From positions 77,242,515 to 77,306,514 of the forward strand of contig NC_134456.1 of assembly GCF_047948215.1 (NCBI RefSeq): a DNA stretch of 64,000 bases. The letters are read 5' to 3'. The notes below the pieces were generated by a model. It worked only from the letters and a program-made list of their open reading frames with translations, ran no database searches and was not told where the DNA came from. This DNA comes from Lycorma delicatula. Lineage: Eukaryota; Arthropoda; Insecta; Hemiptera; Fulgoridae. Shown piece after piece: positions 20,761-31,799 of the stretch (its first letter is position 1; each line of letters starts with the position of its first letter). The translations under genes were made by a program, and so were the position numbers.

Positions 20761-21208
20761 AGAATTTTCGTACAGGGTCGTGAAATGTCTCTTTTGTTTA
20801 GCGACAGGGAAGCAAATGGTGTTATGCAGAAGCGACTTTCATAATTCTGCTCTTTTAAAGAGCGGTACATAGCCGCAATCCAGCAAACTGAAACTGAAAG
20901 TTTTTGTTTATATCCTGTACGCATGGAGTAGAAAATATACCAGTTTTAAGTTTTGTAACGAACAATTAGATGGGTAGTGTCGTTGTGACCAATTGGAAAG
21001 ATTTTGAAAGGAAAGTGTGTGCGCGCACGTTATTCCGTGACTCAGTAATAATAGGAAGGATTATTCTGAACGTGGAAATAAGAAAATCCCTTTTTTTTCA
21101 AGAGAAAATACAGTTATCCTCAGCAGTGGGAGTTTGCGAAAATTTGCAGTGATACAAGTAATGCAAAAAGTATAAGTTTCCTACTGAAGATCTAATATTG
21201 TTACAGAA
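20761..21208. other. Unannotated stretch
   Basis: Two short open frames (minus 20,712-20,924, plus 20,970-21,152) have no recognisable motif. Nothing else seen. Confidence 0.4.
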
Positions 21209-21346
21209 AAAAATAGAGATGTCTTAATCAACACACTTCCCACATAATTGTCAAACTTTCCTAAACTTCCTTCCTACCTTTAAGCACTCGTAATTGATAA
21301 ATGTCCCGTAATTAATTTGGAAGTTAATATTTAGTGTTAAAATAAA
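21209..21346. repeat. Left copy of a ~138-bp direct repeat flanking family A
   Basis: AAAATAGAGATGTCTTAATC ... AACTTTCCTAAACTTCC ... GTTAAAATAAAAA is repeated at 22,012-22,153 with roughly a tenth of positions changed. The family A copy lies between the two. Confidence 0.85.
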
Positions 21347-22011
21347 AAGTCTGATGTGAACACTATGTGACTTTCTTCTACGCCTATCAAATTACATATA
21401 CATTTAAAAAAAATGAAAAGTACATAGAATTTTATTTCATTAATAACTTCTGATATTTTTCTTTTTTTTATTATTATTCCATTATTATTTATCATAATTT
21501 TTTTTACAATCAGAGGTTAATAATTATTAATAAATCCATATATGTAAATTAAAAAAAAAAGGAGAAGCAGTCTGATTTGAACCGATGTGCCTTCCCCTTG
21601 TAAGATCTAAATATTTCATTATTTAAAATTTTATTTGGCTATAACTCTAAAACCAGTGAAAATAAGTAGCACTTGTGATATATATAGTTGAAAAGCTCTC
21701 GATGAGGGCTTATTACTGCAGTTAAGAAAAAGTAAAAAATCCAAGTTTTTTGGATTTTTTCGACACTTTTGGTCCAGTCGATTGCAATCAAAAAGGAAGG
21801 TGCACAACTAGATGTTACAACAGTACTAAATCCAAAATGTCAACATCCTATGGCTAATCGTTTTTGAGTTATGCGAGATACATACGTACAGATGTCACGC
21901 CGAAACTAGTCAAAATGGAATCACGGATAATCAAAATGGATATTTCCGTTGAAATCTGTAAACCGAAATTTTTCTCGATCACAATATTTCCTTTACTTCG
22001 TAGAAGGAAGT
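21347..22011 (-). mobile_element. Family A element, near full length
   Basis: Reverse copy from CTGATGTGAACACTATGTGA to CTTCGTAGAAGGAAGTAAAA. The T-arm-like box is GATTTGAACCGATGTGCC on the plus strand near 21,575. It sits exactly between two long direct repeats. Confidence 0.9.
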
Positions 22012-22153
22012 AAAAATAGAAATTTCTTAATCAACATACTTCACACATAATTTTCAAACTTTCCTAAACTTTCTTCCAACCTTAAGCACTCGTTGTAATT
22101 GATAAATATCCTCTCATTAATTTAAAAGTCAATATTGAATGTTAAAATAAAAA
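22012..22153. repeat. Right copy of the ~138-bp direct repeat
   Basis: AAAATAGAAATTTCTTAATC ... AACTTTCCTAAACTTTC ... GTTAAAATAAAAAA matches the left copy at 21,209 in order throughout, including the CACTCG and TTGATAAAT blocks. Confidence 0.85.
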
Positions 22154-23046
22154 ATGGAGTATATAATACAAAATACAAGTAAACGCGTTAAAAATCTTTA
22201 TAAGTTAAATGAAATCGTTTTGTTTTAACAATAAAAGATATTTCTGAAAAGAATTTCAGAGAAAAAGACAAAGAAAGAAAGAAAGAAAATTATTCCTGTT
22301 AGATTTACAGACGATTGAACAATATTTTAACGATTAACAATAATAAAAAAACTTAATTGCGGCGGAATTTTCAAAACCTTTAGTAGTAGTTCTGCATAAA
22401 CCGTTCAAGTTTAATAACATAAAATTTTTAAGAGAAAGTTTAAATAAAATGAAATTCAAATTAGAATTAAAGAAATTAGTTTAAAATTTAATTATAATAG
22501 AATCGAAGCTAAAATTGAATTTCTATTACTTTTGAATACAGTTCCTTTTTAACAGTCGTTAAAAATTTATTTTATGGAATTGTACTATCATTTAAAATAA
22601 AATGAATTACTTATAATGTACATTTTGTGAAAATTATGAAATGACTGCATCATTTTGAACGCGGTAACAGATGAAGGTATTCGTTTCCCTTAAGATTACG
22701 AGTAAATATCATCTACGTACATTTCGATGGAATTGACATGTTGACATGCAACAGTAAATTTTGATCAATAAAAAAAAGTACGTGTAATCACTTAATTCTC
22801 ATTTTCTCTAATAAGAAGTCTTGTACGGGACGATATTATCTCGTAGATAATGGGATATTAAATTACCGGTTACATATTTGATTTTATACCTTTGGTTTCA
22901 ATTCTCTGTCATTTTTGAAGTGAAAAATTCTTTAGGCGCTTGTGTCAGAATTTTTTTGTACATACGAATTACATGGGAACATGGGAAAAAAATCGCTGAC
23001 TCGTAATCAAAATCTGTAACGTGACGCAAGACGCTAAGCATATATA
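22154..23046. other. AT-rich unannotated stretch
   Basis: No feature beyond a short (AAAG)n run near 22,270. The sequence TTGACATGTTGACATGCAAC near 22,734 is a local repeat. Confidence 0.5.
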
Positions 23047-24060
23047 CAGAGTGATTCAGGACGATAAGGTAATACTTTGACAACTCATTCTAGAGGCTAA
23101 AAATAAGAAAAAAGTTCATATAAACATAGGTCCGAAGACGCTTCGTTAGCGAGTTAAATAGGGTGAAAGATTTCGCCCAAGTTTCAGTTTCTCCGGATAA
23201 ATTAAGGCTTTCTGAAATTCTGGGAAGGTCAATTAAGGGGCAAATTCAATTGTGTCTTATGGCTTTTGAGCTGGGAAATCGAAAAAATAGGTCCCAGAAC
23301 GGTATCTCTTAGTTTCTAAGATATCCCATGTAAAACGCCAAAAATAGGGTCAAAAAACACATTTTTTTACGTTTGATGTACAATAACGTTGTTAAATTGG
23401 CAATAAATCGTACATTTTTTAAACATAAATTGTAGAGAATTTAATTATAAGAAGATTGATGTAAATAATGTCAACAGAAAACAAATAAAATTTTAGACAT
23501 GTCGACTTTTATTAATAACAAAACAGATTAATTTTTAACAGATTGAAAAAAAACGTTTTCGTTATGTACAATAGAAAATAACTGGAGGAAGAAAGAATAC
23601 TTACTGTTTTTTTATGATAATGATAAAATGCTGCTTACAAGTAGTATTTCATGTGGTTTAATAACTTTCAAAAATGCCAACGTTGTTTCAATGCACTTTT
23701 CAAGCGTTGTACTAGATTTTGTGTTTCCAGTGTAACGGTATCTTTGCGTTCCTTGATTATAACTGCAGCGTTGAGAATGCGAGCAATCAGTTCATCGCTT
23801 GTGTCAACTTTTTGCTTGTAAACCTCATTTTTCAACCATCCCCACAAACAATAATCCAATGGAGTGAGGTCTGGGGATCTCGATGGCCAATTAACCGGTC
23901 CTCCACGTCCTATCCATTTACCAGCAAACTTTTCATCAAGACCCTTACTTCATTAGTGAAATGTGTATGAGCTCCATCATGGAGCTCCTACACATTGTTG
24001 GTAATACATTTCAATTCGTTCTACTAAGGGGATATTTTCCAGCAATATAATAAATTCTTT
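23047..24060 (-). mobile_element. DUF4817-type DNA transposon, 3' half
   Basis: The left tip CAGAGTGATTCAGGACG follows TA and resembles the tips at 4335 and 63,946. A minus-strand transposase C-terminus starts 0.6 kb inside. The expected opposite inverted end is not found downstream; at about 24,060 the sequence passes into the ubiquitin-protease-like fragment, so the element is interrupted or truncated there. Confidence 0.7.
23668..24060 (-). pseudogene. DUF4817-type transposase C-terminal half
   Basis: Minus-strand reading gives LLENIPLVERIEMYYQQ, a disturbed GAP region, then GLDEKFAGKWIGRGGP, VNWPSRSPDLTPLDYCLWGW, LKNEVYKQKVDTSDELIARI and an ending ALKQRWHF with stop. The SPDLTPLDYCLWG block with the third catalytic position and the Trp-rich GRGGP block are very well kept. 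The second catalytic Asp (QQDGAP in the family) reads QQCVGAP. A duplicated GGAGCTC around 23,972-23,990 breaks the frame just after it. A 63-codon stretch at the C-terminus is uninterrupted. Confidence 0.85.
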
Positions 24061-24450
24061 ATTTACAATAATAAATTTTAATAAATTTGTTATATTGTTA
24101 ATAAATTTTTTATTGATAGTCATATCGTTCACTTCATACCATATTTTTTCATTTTTAATAAAATTAGTATAATGACCTTTACGAATCGAAAATCCGGGAT
24201 GAAATATTACACTTTTACTATGTAAGTGTAACCCTCGATTTTTATCGTTAAATTTGATTTTACCAATCGAATTTATTTCTATTTTATTTATTCTTTTTTT
24301 TGACAAAAATAGTACAATCTTTTGTAAACTAATACTTTTATTTCTTTTTAAAGAAGTGATGGGAATAAAAAAAATATTTCATCTTCAGTACTTTCATTTA
24401 CATAACATTTACTATTAAAATAAGCTGTTTTCTTTTAATTATATTATTTC
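24061..24450 (-). pseudogene. Ubiquitin-specific-protease-like C-terminal fragment
   Basis: A minus-strand frame open from about 24,385 to 23,977 contains INSIGKIKF, then SVIFHPGFSIRKGHYTNFI, KNEKIWYEVND. This resembles the His box of C19 ubiquitin-specific proteases: V-I-x-H-x-G-x-S-x-x-x-G-H-Y followed by W-Y-x-x-N-D, with the catalytic His in GHY and the Asn/Asp partner in ND. Upstream in another frame, past a T-run, KCYVNESTEDEIFF may continue it. The Cys box is not present, so it could not be an active enzyme. The frame has no ATG start and runs without a stop into the transposase. It may be a captured host fragment or part of a protease-bearing mobile element. The family call is from motif memory only. 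Confidence 0.5.
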
Positions 24451-25785
24451 AAGTGAATTATCAAGTTTTTGTACTCTGCCTAGTACTATCCAGCACTGCT
24501 ATCTAGCGGTGCGATTCGTAAAGGCACATTAATAAAATTACATATTCGAGTCACGCGGTTCATCAAGTGGAAAAAAAAGTATAACAAAATTCGAGCTATT
24601 TTTTGAAAGTATTATTTAATAATAATCTAATTGAACTGAAATATAATGTTTTTATGCTTATTTTTCCCCATTTTCATCTCGCAGTTAGGTTAGGTAGGTC
24701 ATGTTTAGAACTGTAAACGTTGTTCGTTGACTTCGTCGCCTCTTACCGAAGAAGTTTTAAACGAACTTCGTGATATTATTCATTACGTCTACGATTCCAA
24801 ATAATGTTTGTGTCTGTTCTTCCATTTTTAACTCATTATCAGAGTATTATTTGCAAATAGAAATTCTATCGTGTTTTTATTATTAATGTTTCCTTTATCT
24901 CCTTTATTAATTTATACATTAATATAATGAACAGAAAGAGATACTTACCTGTTTCACTTTAAGTTTCCACTTTAAACTCCTTTGACGTTCCTATTACACT
25001 TCTCACATTATATAAACATTTATTTATGCATTCCTTTGATCATCTATTCCAATTTTTTAAAAAAGACATTTGTACAGATTTATGTTCAAAGATGTTCATT
25101 CGTTTTCAGATATGAATGTAAAATTATGTTTGAATATATACTAATTTATGTAAATACAAATTATTATTAGTAGTCTAAAGAATTTATAAATGGTATTTTT
25201 ATATAAAATAAATTTATACCTAGAAAAATAACTAATTAGTTTAACTAATTAAATAACTAAATCATTCAAAATTTTAGTGACTCTTAATCATATATGAAAA
25301 ATTAAAAAAAAGAAAACTTTTTGAAAGGATACATAATATATCCACTTTTTTATATTGAATTTAAATATTAATAAGTTGTAGAAGGGATATTTTGCTGCAT
25401 ATATTATTGTTAGATAATATTAAACAAGATATTTTATTTTTTGAATTGATTTTATTACTTAAATTTCTATGGGAAAACAGCGGTGTTTCATCCAAAATGG
25501 AATTTTCATATGTTTTCTTTAAAGTATTTAATTTTCCATGAGTTTAAGGTAAATGCGCCATTATACTGTCCAATAAACAAAATTACTTTACAAATGTATT
25601 AAATGAATTAAAAGAATGAACGAATATTGACGATAATCATAAAAAGTAACGGTAATAAAAATAATACAATAATATATCATTGGAGGATTACTAGCGAGGA
25701 TACATAAATTTAAAAACAAAAGATAACTTATTATTCAACGTATCTGAACGGAAGATCAAGTGATTTTTTTTTCATTAATCTAGAC
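24451..25785. other. AT-rich unannotated stretch
   Basis: No gene recognised. GCTATCTAGCGGTGCG at about 24,498 and GTTAGGTTAGGTAGG at about 24,684 were noted and rejected as specific features. The 62-residue frame at 24,982-25,170 is unsupported. Confidence 0.45.
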
Positions 25786-26200
25786 CAGCGTTTCCAACCT
25801 AGAGGTCGCTATGATATGAAAGGCAGATTGCGAAATAAGCTTACAACTTTACAGGTAAACCAATAATCAAATAATTTTATAACAAAAAAAAAATTTATTA
25901 TAAACATTTTACTTATATTTATAAGTAAAATGATCATTACACATGTACAGAAAATAAATTATTGAGATGGTTGCGTTTGGTTTTCATTTAAAAGTTTCTC
26001 CATACGTGGATCTATGTTAAAAACGCACTAAAGCCAAATTGTTTTTAAATGAAAAAAGATAATTCCTATATTTAGTTTTTAGCGCAACCGTAGACGAAAA
26101 ACCACTTTCACAGAGGTGGTAAGACGTGGCGAGAAGTATAAATTTCGAAAAAACAGTTTTTTATTTTAGGGACTTTCTTCCCCTGTGGGGAAAATTTTGG
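25786..26200 (-). pseudogene. hAT transposase C-terminus and terminal end
   Basis: The minus-strand frame reads KTVFSKFILLATSYHLCESG then FSSTVALKTKYRNYL. This is the hAT C-terminal dimerisation motif (x-A-T-S-Y-x-C-E-x-x-F-S-x-x-x-x-x-K-x-K-Y-R-N-x-L) of the Buster/ZBED-like type. Past the protein, CAGCGTTTCCAACCTAGAGG at 25,786 fits a hAT terminal inverted repeat. The rest of the element and the opposite terminus were not found. Stops follow soon after the motif. An 8-bp target duplication cannot be checked with one end. Confidence 0.7.
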
Positions 26201-26839
26201 AAATTTTATATATAAAGTGAACTTAATAGAGAATTGTTTAAAAATATTGAAAAAGATAAAAAGTTTAACGTTTATAACATTAATGAAAAAAAATTGCTTC
26301 TCATTTTGTGTTTGGAGTACGAGTATAATATAGTTGCCAAGTTACTTTACTTTTAATAGCGCTTTAAATAATGAAGAAAAATACAAACAATTTGCCTATC
26401 TATATAAAGTGGGAAAAGGAAGGGGGGAAAGGAAAATGGGAAAAAGAAAGGTGTAAAAGGGAAAGGTTAAATTTTGTGAAGTTCCGTGATATTAATTTTG
26501 TTAATGTTTTATCAAACTTTCAATTGTGTTCATTTAATCTACATATATATATATATATACTGAAAACTAGCAATAGCGAAGCCGGGTGTGCTAGTTTAGA
26601 ATAAATAAGAATCAGTCTCTAGAATTCGGTTGTTATTATTGTGCTCTGGTGATTTATATTATTTTATTGAATTATAAGTTGTATTGATTAAGGTTCCGTA
26701 ATTAAAAACCAAAAGGTATATTACAATTTATCTCTTTTTTTTTTACTTTTTCGTTAAGACTCTATTTTTAAATAAAACTAAATCATCTTTAGTAGGCTAA
26801 TTAGGTTAACCTAGCTAAACTACATTTGCTCTTTTTGAG
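26201..26839. other. AT-rich unannotated stretch
   Basis: A purine-rich patch (GGAAGGGGGGAAAGGAAAATG) lies at about 26,419 and a short TA tract at about 26,543. Nothing coding recognised. Confidence 0.45.
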
Positions 26840-26919
26840 AGCTGTTATAGATTAACTGTCAGCTGATTCAAGTAAACACTACGATACTTTGTTAAATTCG
26901 AGTAGGAGTGTTCAAAAAA

Positions 26920-27990
26920 CAGAAAAAGAGGACCTCTGATATGTTCCAATAGGGATCCTAGAAAATCTCCACGGCGCAGGCTTATAAGAGACATTTTCAG
27001 TGATGTCATCGGTGATGTGGACTCCTCTGCAAGCGGGGAGGACATTAAGGACTCACGGACGTATTCATTCCCATGGCAGACTATCCCAATCCTACGCAAA
27101 CCGAAATTGTCATATGCTCCCACTGTGAATAAATTACCTCTATCGGATCAATTTGAGCAAATTCCAATGGAAGAGAGCAGCGGACAAACCGACCGTACGA
27201 AGGTTGTTAGACCTCAACATAATAATCCAAATAAGTCAATAATCCTTTACGGAATAACCGAGTATTAAAATTGTGTGATTTATTTGGGACGGTTGTAGAC
27301 AAATCTGATTACAGTGTGCGGATAATAACTAATTAACAGCTTCGGGTAATTTCAAAATTGTAATGTCTAAAAGAAAATTACTGACTTGGTCCGAGGACAA
27401 AGCCAAATAGGGCACATCTTCAAAAGGAAGGATCAACAGGTATTCCGAGTGGCACTTGGAATACCTATATGAAACACATATACCTACACATGGAATGGCA
27501 ACACCTACATTATTCAATCCCAATAGATATAAGGGAAAACATTGAGAGCCATGAACACAGGGTCCGGAGTATTGTTAACGCATATCTTTGTTAAAGACAT
27601 CGAGTGACCAAAGAGCCTTTGCCAACCTTCTTTGTCAACCTTGAACTGTAGGGTAATATAATGGAGATCTCCGATCCAAACATAGATCTTCAGTCTATAT
27701 TGAAAACTCTAGTGTCCGCTTTGAAACACCACGGAGGTCTCCTGGGATCGTACAATGCACGATGTCAACAATATGGTTACAACAAGAACAATTTCATGCG
27801 GTCATACAGATGCGTGAAGTGCGCAGGTGGACATAGAACGGCGGACTAAGGTAAGAAGGATTATACTACCCCGGCAACATGTGCACTCTCCTATTCGGAT
27901 TATCCTGCAAATTATAAGGGATATAGGGTGTACCCGGAAATCTTAAAGAAGGAGAAGCAAAGAGCCACTAATGTGAGGAAAATGCAAGCG
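26920..27990 (+). pseudogene. Jockey-like ORF1 (gag-like, zinc-knuckle) remnant
   Basis: Frames broken by stops include 27,017-27,268 (low-complexity N-terminal part), then a KEPLPTFF-like block near 27,605-27,640 and the 62-codon frame at 27,661-27,849. That last frame ends CQQYGYNKNNF, then YRCVKCAGGHRTAD, which is the region of CCHC zinc knuckles. The first knuckle has lost His and the last Cys; the second keeps C-x-x-C-x-x-x-H. PANYKGYRVYPE follows near 27,909, the usual sequence after the knuckles in Jockey gag proteins. It binds nucleic acid in intact relatives. Confidence 0.75.
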
Positions 27991-28399
27991 GATCTCAAGC
28001 GGGACTATTTGACATCAGTAAAACTTTTCTTCTTTTTTAATCGGAAGTCGGAAGAGAACTGGAAAGGTTGTTTTCTGATCTTCCGCGTTCTTATGCCGCG
28101 GTTACAGACAACAACGACTTTTGTGATTCTGGTTGCAAGGATAAAATAAACATGTCTAAAATATAGATATCTCTACCTACACGGCGTTTTACATGTGTAA
28201 AGGTGTCGCAAGCGAACTGAAAATTAGGAGGCTTAAACAAGGATCCTAGGTTTGACTTAATAAGACACAAGATGCTGTTTATGTTACCATTTAGGACCAT
28301 CGAATACATAACATGCTTCTTTAATGGCATATCCTTCCGACAACACATTTCTCATCAAAATGGAAGGTTTCACAAGCAACGATGATACCAAAACCTGAA

Positions 28400-29535
28400 A
28401 AACCTAAAAATATGAATCTTGCGCATCATTTTTTTTGCTAAATCTCTAAGATCTTTTAAGAAGCTCTTCCTCGGACGAATTAGAACTATTTTTGTAGAAG
28501 AGGTTGTGTTATTCCTGACCACCAATTTGGTTTTCGAAGCGGGGTACTCCAGCATTAAACAAATTCATAGAATTATTGGTGTTATCAGCGGTTGTTTAGA
28601 AAGGAAGGAACAGCTCGGTGATATTTGTGGTTATCCAACAGGCTTTCCATAAGGTCTGGTTGCCTGGTCTGTTGTAAAAATTTAAAATGAGCCTGCTACA
28701 ACCATATTATTTGAAATTACGTAACAGTCTTGAAGGCGGTTTTCACAGGTTAAATATGGCCAAGAGTTATCAGCCTTTTTTATACGAAATGGGGGGGTTC
28801 TGCAGGATTCAGTCTAGGCCCCGGTTTTTTATCTAGTCTACTCTGCTGATCTTCCTAGCACAGGCAGTACCACTCTTGGGTCCTTCGCTGATGACATGGC
28901 GGTTGACGTTAATCCAACATTAGCGTCGGAGAAACTGCAATCGGAGTTAGATCTTCTCGGTGATGGCTAGCTAATTTAAGGTACCTGTTAATACCGCAAA
29001 GTTGAGTCATGTGACGTTTGCGATGAGGAGGAGAATCTGCCTAAATGGAGTTCACATGCTTCATTCGGACAACTTACGATATGTAGGAATTCATCTGGAC
29101 CGCCGTCTAATACGGAAAGATCACGTGAGAGAAAAGAGAAGACAATTAAATATCAAGCTTAGCTGGTTGAACTTGTTACTAGGAAAGAGGTCCGTATTAT
29201 CGTTTAATAAGCTGTTGTTTTATAAGGAGTTTTTAAAGCCAGCATGGACCTGCGGGATACAACTTTGGGGTTCGGTAAGCAATAACATTATTGACATCAT
29301 CCAAAGGTCCCAGAACAAAGTGGTGAAGGACATATCAGACGCGCAGTAATTTTTAAAGTACGAAGAGACTACGATTATCTCCGATGCCACATGTTGGTGA
29401 AGAGATTCACTGGTTTAAGCTTTTACTTAAACTTAGCACGAATCAAAACCATTTGGCTATTAATCTGTTGGATAATAGTGAGGAGGTGAAGATGTATTTG
29501 ATCTTGAGACTGTTGTGCGGTGAATATTAATTAAT
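28400..29535 (+). pseudogene. Jockey-like ORF2 reverse transcriptase remnant
   Basis: In order: TNLVFEAGYSSIKQIHRII (28,521 on), QAFHKVW near 28,640, ADLPSTGSTTLGSFADDMAV (FADD at 28,884-28,895, both aspartates kept), LSHVTFAMRR, RYVGIHLDRRL, LLFYKEFLKPAWTCGIQLWG and LAINLLDNSEEVK near the end. The 115-codon frame 29,002-29,349 covers the thumb region without a stop. At least six frame changes occur over the whole. It is homologous to the minus-strand fragments at 10-11.6 kb and 62.3-62.7 kb. Confidence 0.9.
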
Positions 29536-29830
29536 ATAATTTCTTTGTTTTATTAACAATTTAACTTTTTGTTGTGTTAACTATTTATCCTTTTTGCCTC
29601 TGTTTCATTACTCGTTGATTAAGGTGTACTTTGTTACGGACTTTGTGTGCATTGTTAGCTGTATTTTATTCGTTGTACTTTTAATTCTATTTTCTTTGTT
29701 CAAACTTTTATTGCATTGTTTTGGTATACGTATATCACCTCTCGTTCACATCATGTTGCTTTATACAGTTTATTTATAGTCTCGTTATTTGGCAAAATAA
29801 TTGTAAATAAAACAGTATAAAAAAAAGTTG

Positions 29831-30417
29831 TATCTTTTATTTTTTACCTACTGATTAATTTAATTTAATTTAATTTGCTGATTATTTATTTTAAGATATA
29901 CAAATATGTTGATGAAATATTTATATTTTAATTTTTCGTTTTAAGCTATGCTTTTTGTTTTTTCCTGTTTAGAATAGGCTAATATTTTTTTTATACGTTT
30001 AATTTGATTATTGTGTCATTTTTATGTAATATCAGTATTATTTTTAGACAATAAACATTTGTTTAGTGCTTAATAATTGATTCTGATTTGTTGAAATATC
30101 TTGTTTCTACTGGTCTAATAGGTAATTTATTTTAATAAAACTGTAACTACTAGATCAAGGATATTTATCTATTATTATTATTAAAAATAATTTATTACTT
30201 TCTTTTGTATTAGTTTAGTAAATGAACGGGAAATCACTTTCCCTAATAAGGATGGCCAGAGATCTTTGTTACTCTTGAACAGCTATACTGATTTCCTGAT
30301 TAATTTGACTTACGCCATGTTACCTACAACTGTTATCATTAACAACGATTATCATTTGAACATACATGCAAATTTTTACAAATCAAATGTATTTTTTTAT
30401 TTATTTACACGGCTGTG
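29831..30417. other. AT-rich unannotated stretch
   Basis: Nothing recognised apart from a short (AATTT)n run near 29,860. Confidence 0.45.
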
Positions 30418-31551
30418 CAGTCGGACCTCGATAATCCGACATTCTTTAGTCCGACACTTCCAATAATCCGACACTTTTCGTGTAATTGCTGAACCAGTTC
30501 ATATAATTCCGGTTTTTTTTTATACAGGTCGTCACAACTGATAAAACAGAGAGACGCCACGGCCGAGTGGTGAATATGATATTTTAAGTGAGTAGGCCGT
30601 GGAATACTCTTGTATTCCACGACTTGTACAGTACCGGAGTGTGCTGACGTCATTAAACTTCTTATAGTATCTTACTACACGTTTTAGTATCGCATGATCG
30701 TGTGCCGTGTTTAGTTGTCGTATTCGTTTTAACATGCCTAATTTTCCTCATCTTAACATATCCGGGTTTTCGTATTTTAAACAGTATCCAAACTTCGTTG
30801 TTTTAGTTTTGAAGATGCCGAAACCACAAAAACGCAAGCACATCACGCTAAGTTTATTTCAAAAAGCAAAAATTCATTCTTAAAAGAATTGACAAAGGCA
30901 AAAAAATTGGTGACGTAGCTTCACTGTACGGAAATGGACGTGCAACGATTTATAACACAAAAAATTGGGTAAAAATGAACAAAATTTGTAAAAGGTAATG
31001 TCAGTCGTAAAAGTGAACGGAAAAATACCGTAATTGATCTCGCAAAAGCACGTGAAAGAATTGTCAAAAAAATAGTGTGCTCTTGGAAAGATTTGTGGTC
31101 AACTCATCCTCTGTTACATTTACATTTACACAAAGAATGCAAAACCAGTGGAAAATTAACAAACACTATAAATCGAAAGTGCTTTGAGTGGGTTTAACGT
31201 GTGTTATCAAAAGGTTGAAGAAAATTAAGTGGCAGCTGCCGATATTTGAACATTAAAACATTTGAAAGAATGTAATTTTTAACTATCTATTAAAGAAAAA
31301 ACAAAAGATTATTGAGCAGTATTTTTCTGTTGAGTGAGTACAGTAGTTAGTTGTATTATTGTTATTTTGTTAATAAAATTACATCGGTTATTGAAATTAC
31401 ATATGGAAGTAATTTTTTATTGCATATTGAAATACGTAACGTTTCCTGTTGGTTATTCCATTGAAATTAGGGTAATTCTAGTAATCCGACAAATTCCGGT
31501 AATCCGATGCCAGGACTGCCCGATATGTTTCGGATTATGAAGAGCCTACTG
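30418..31551 (+). mobile_element. pogo/Tigger-type DNA transposon, internally deleted
   Basis: Left end CAGTCGGACCTCGATAATCC and right end (reverse complement) CAGTAGGCTCTTCATAATCC are inverted, each followed by repeated AATCCGAC-type sub-motifs. TA follows the right end; the left flank reads TG. The element is 1.13 kb, well short of the 2.4 kb usual for autonomous relatives. A CGTGGAATAC-TCTT-GTATTCCACG hairpin lies inside at 30,598-30,621. Confidence 0.85.
30814..31080 (+). pseudogene. CENP-B/psq-type helix-turn-helix remnant
   Basis: Starting at the ATG near 30,814 the frame reads MPKPQKRKHITLSLFQKAKI, then frame changes lead to KELTKAKK-, DVASLYGNGRATIYNTKNWV- and later N-R-K-T-like positions. 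This matches the N-terminal DNA-binding domain of pogo-type transposases, which resembles CENP-B. The DDE domain is missing. A long run of stops follows. Confidence 0.7.
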
Positions 31552-31799
31552 TATAATATTTTAATTTTTTTTACTATAAATATAACTGCTTGATTAAAGT
31601 TTTTTTTTCTGTGGTGTATTTCTTTTATTGTAGTTAATACAATAATAACACCGATAAACATAATTTTTGTTTCCTAACATGCGATACATGATTTTAATCT
31701 GTTTTTTGATGCTGAAAAATAATATGAATTCAGAATATTTCTATCACCTACCATTTTAATACTTCTTGTAATACTTTTTGTTTAAAAAAATACAAAAAT
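31552..31799. other. Unannotated stretch
   Basis: Nothing recognised between the Tigger element and the next pseudogene. Confidence 0.45.

Larger units (their letters stand above)
26840..29830 (+). mobile_element. Jockey-like LINE, degenerate but nearly full span
   Basis: Gag-like sequence (27.0-28.0 kb), reverse transcriptase sequence (28.4-29.5 kb) and an AT-rich tail follow in the right order on the plus strand. The putative 3' end has AATAAA near 29,808 and an A-rich run at about 29,820-29,826. The endonuclease domain expected between gag and RT is not recognisable, so an internal deletion is likely. The GC content is visibly above the flanking DNA. Confidence 0.8.

Noticed and set aside
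24495..24515. CTCF-like site (CTATCTAGCGGTG)
   Set aside because: A single weak match in AT-rich DNA with no support.
24680..24705. Insect telomeric repeat (TTAGG)n
   Set aside because: Only two or three imperfect units are present.
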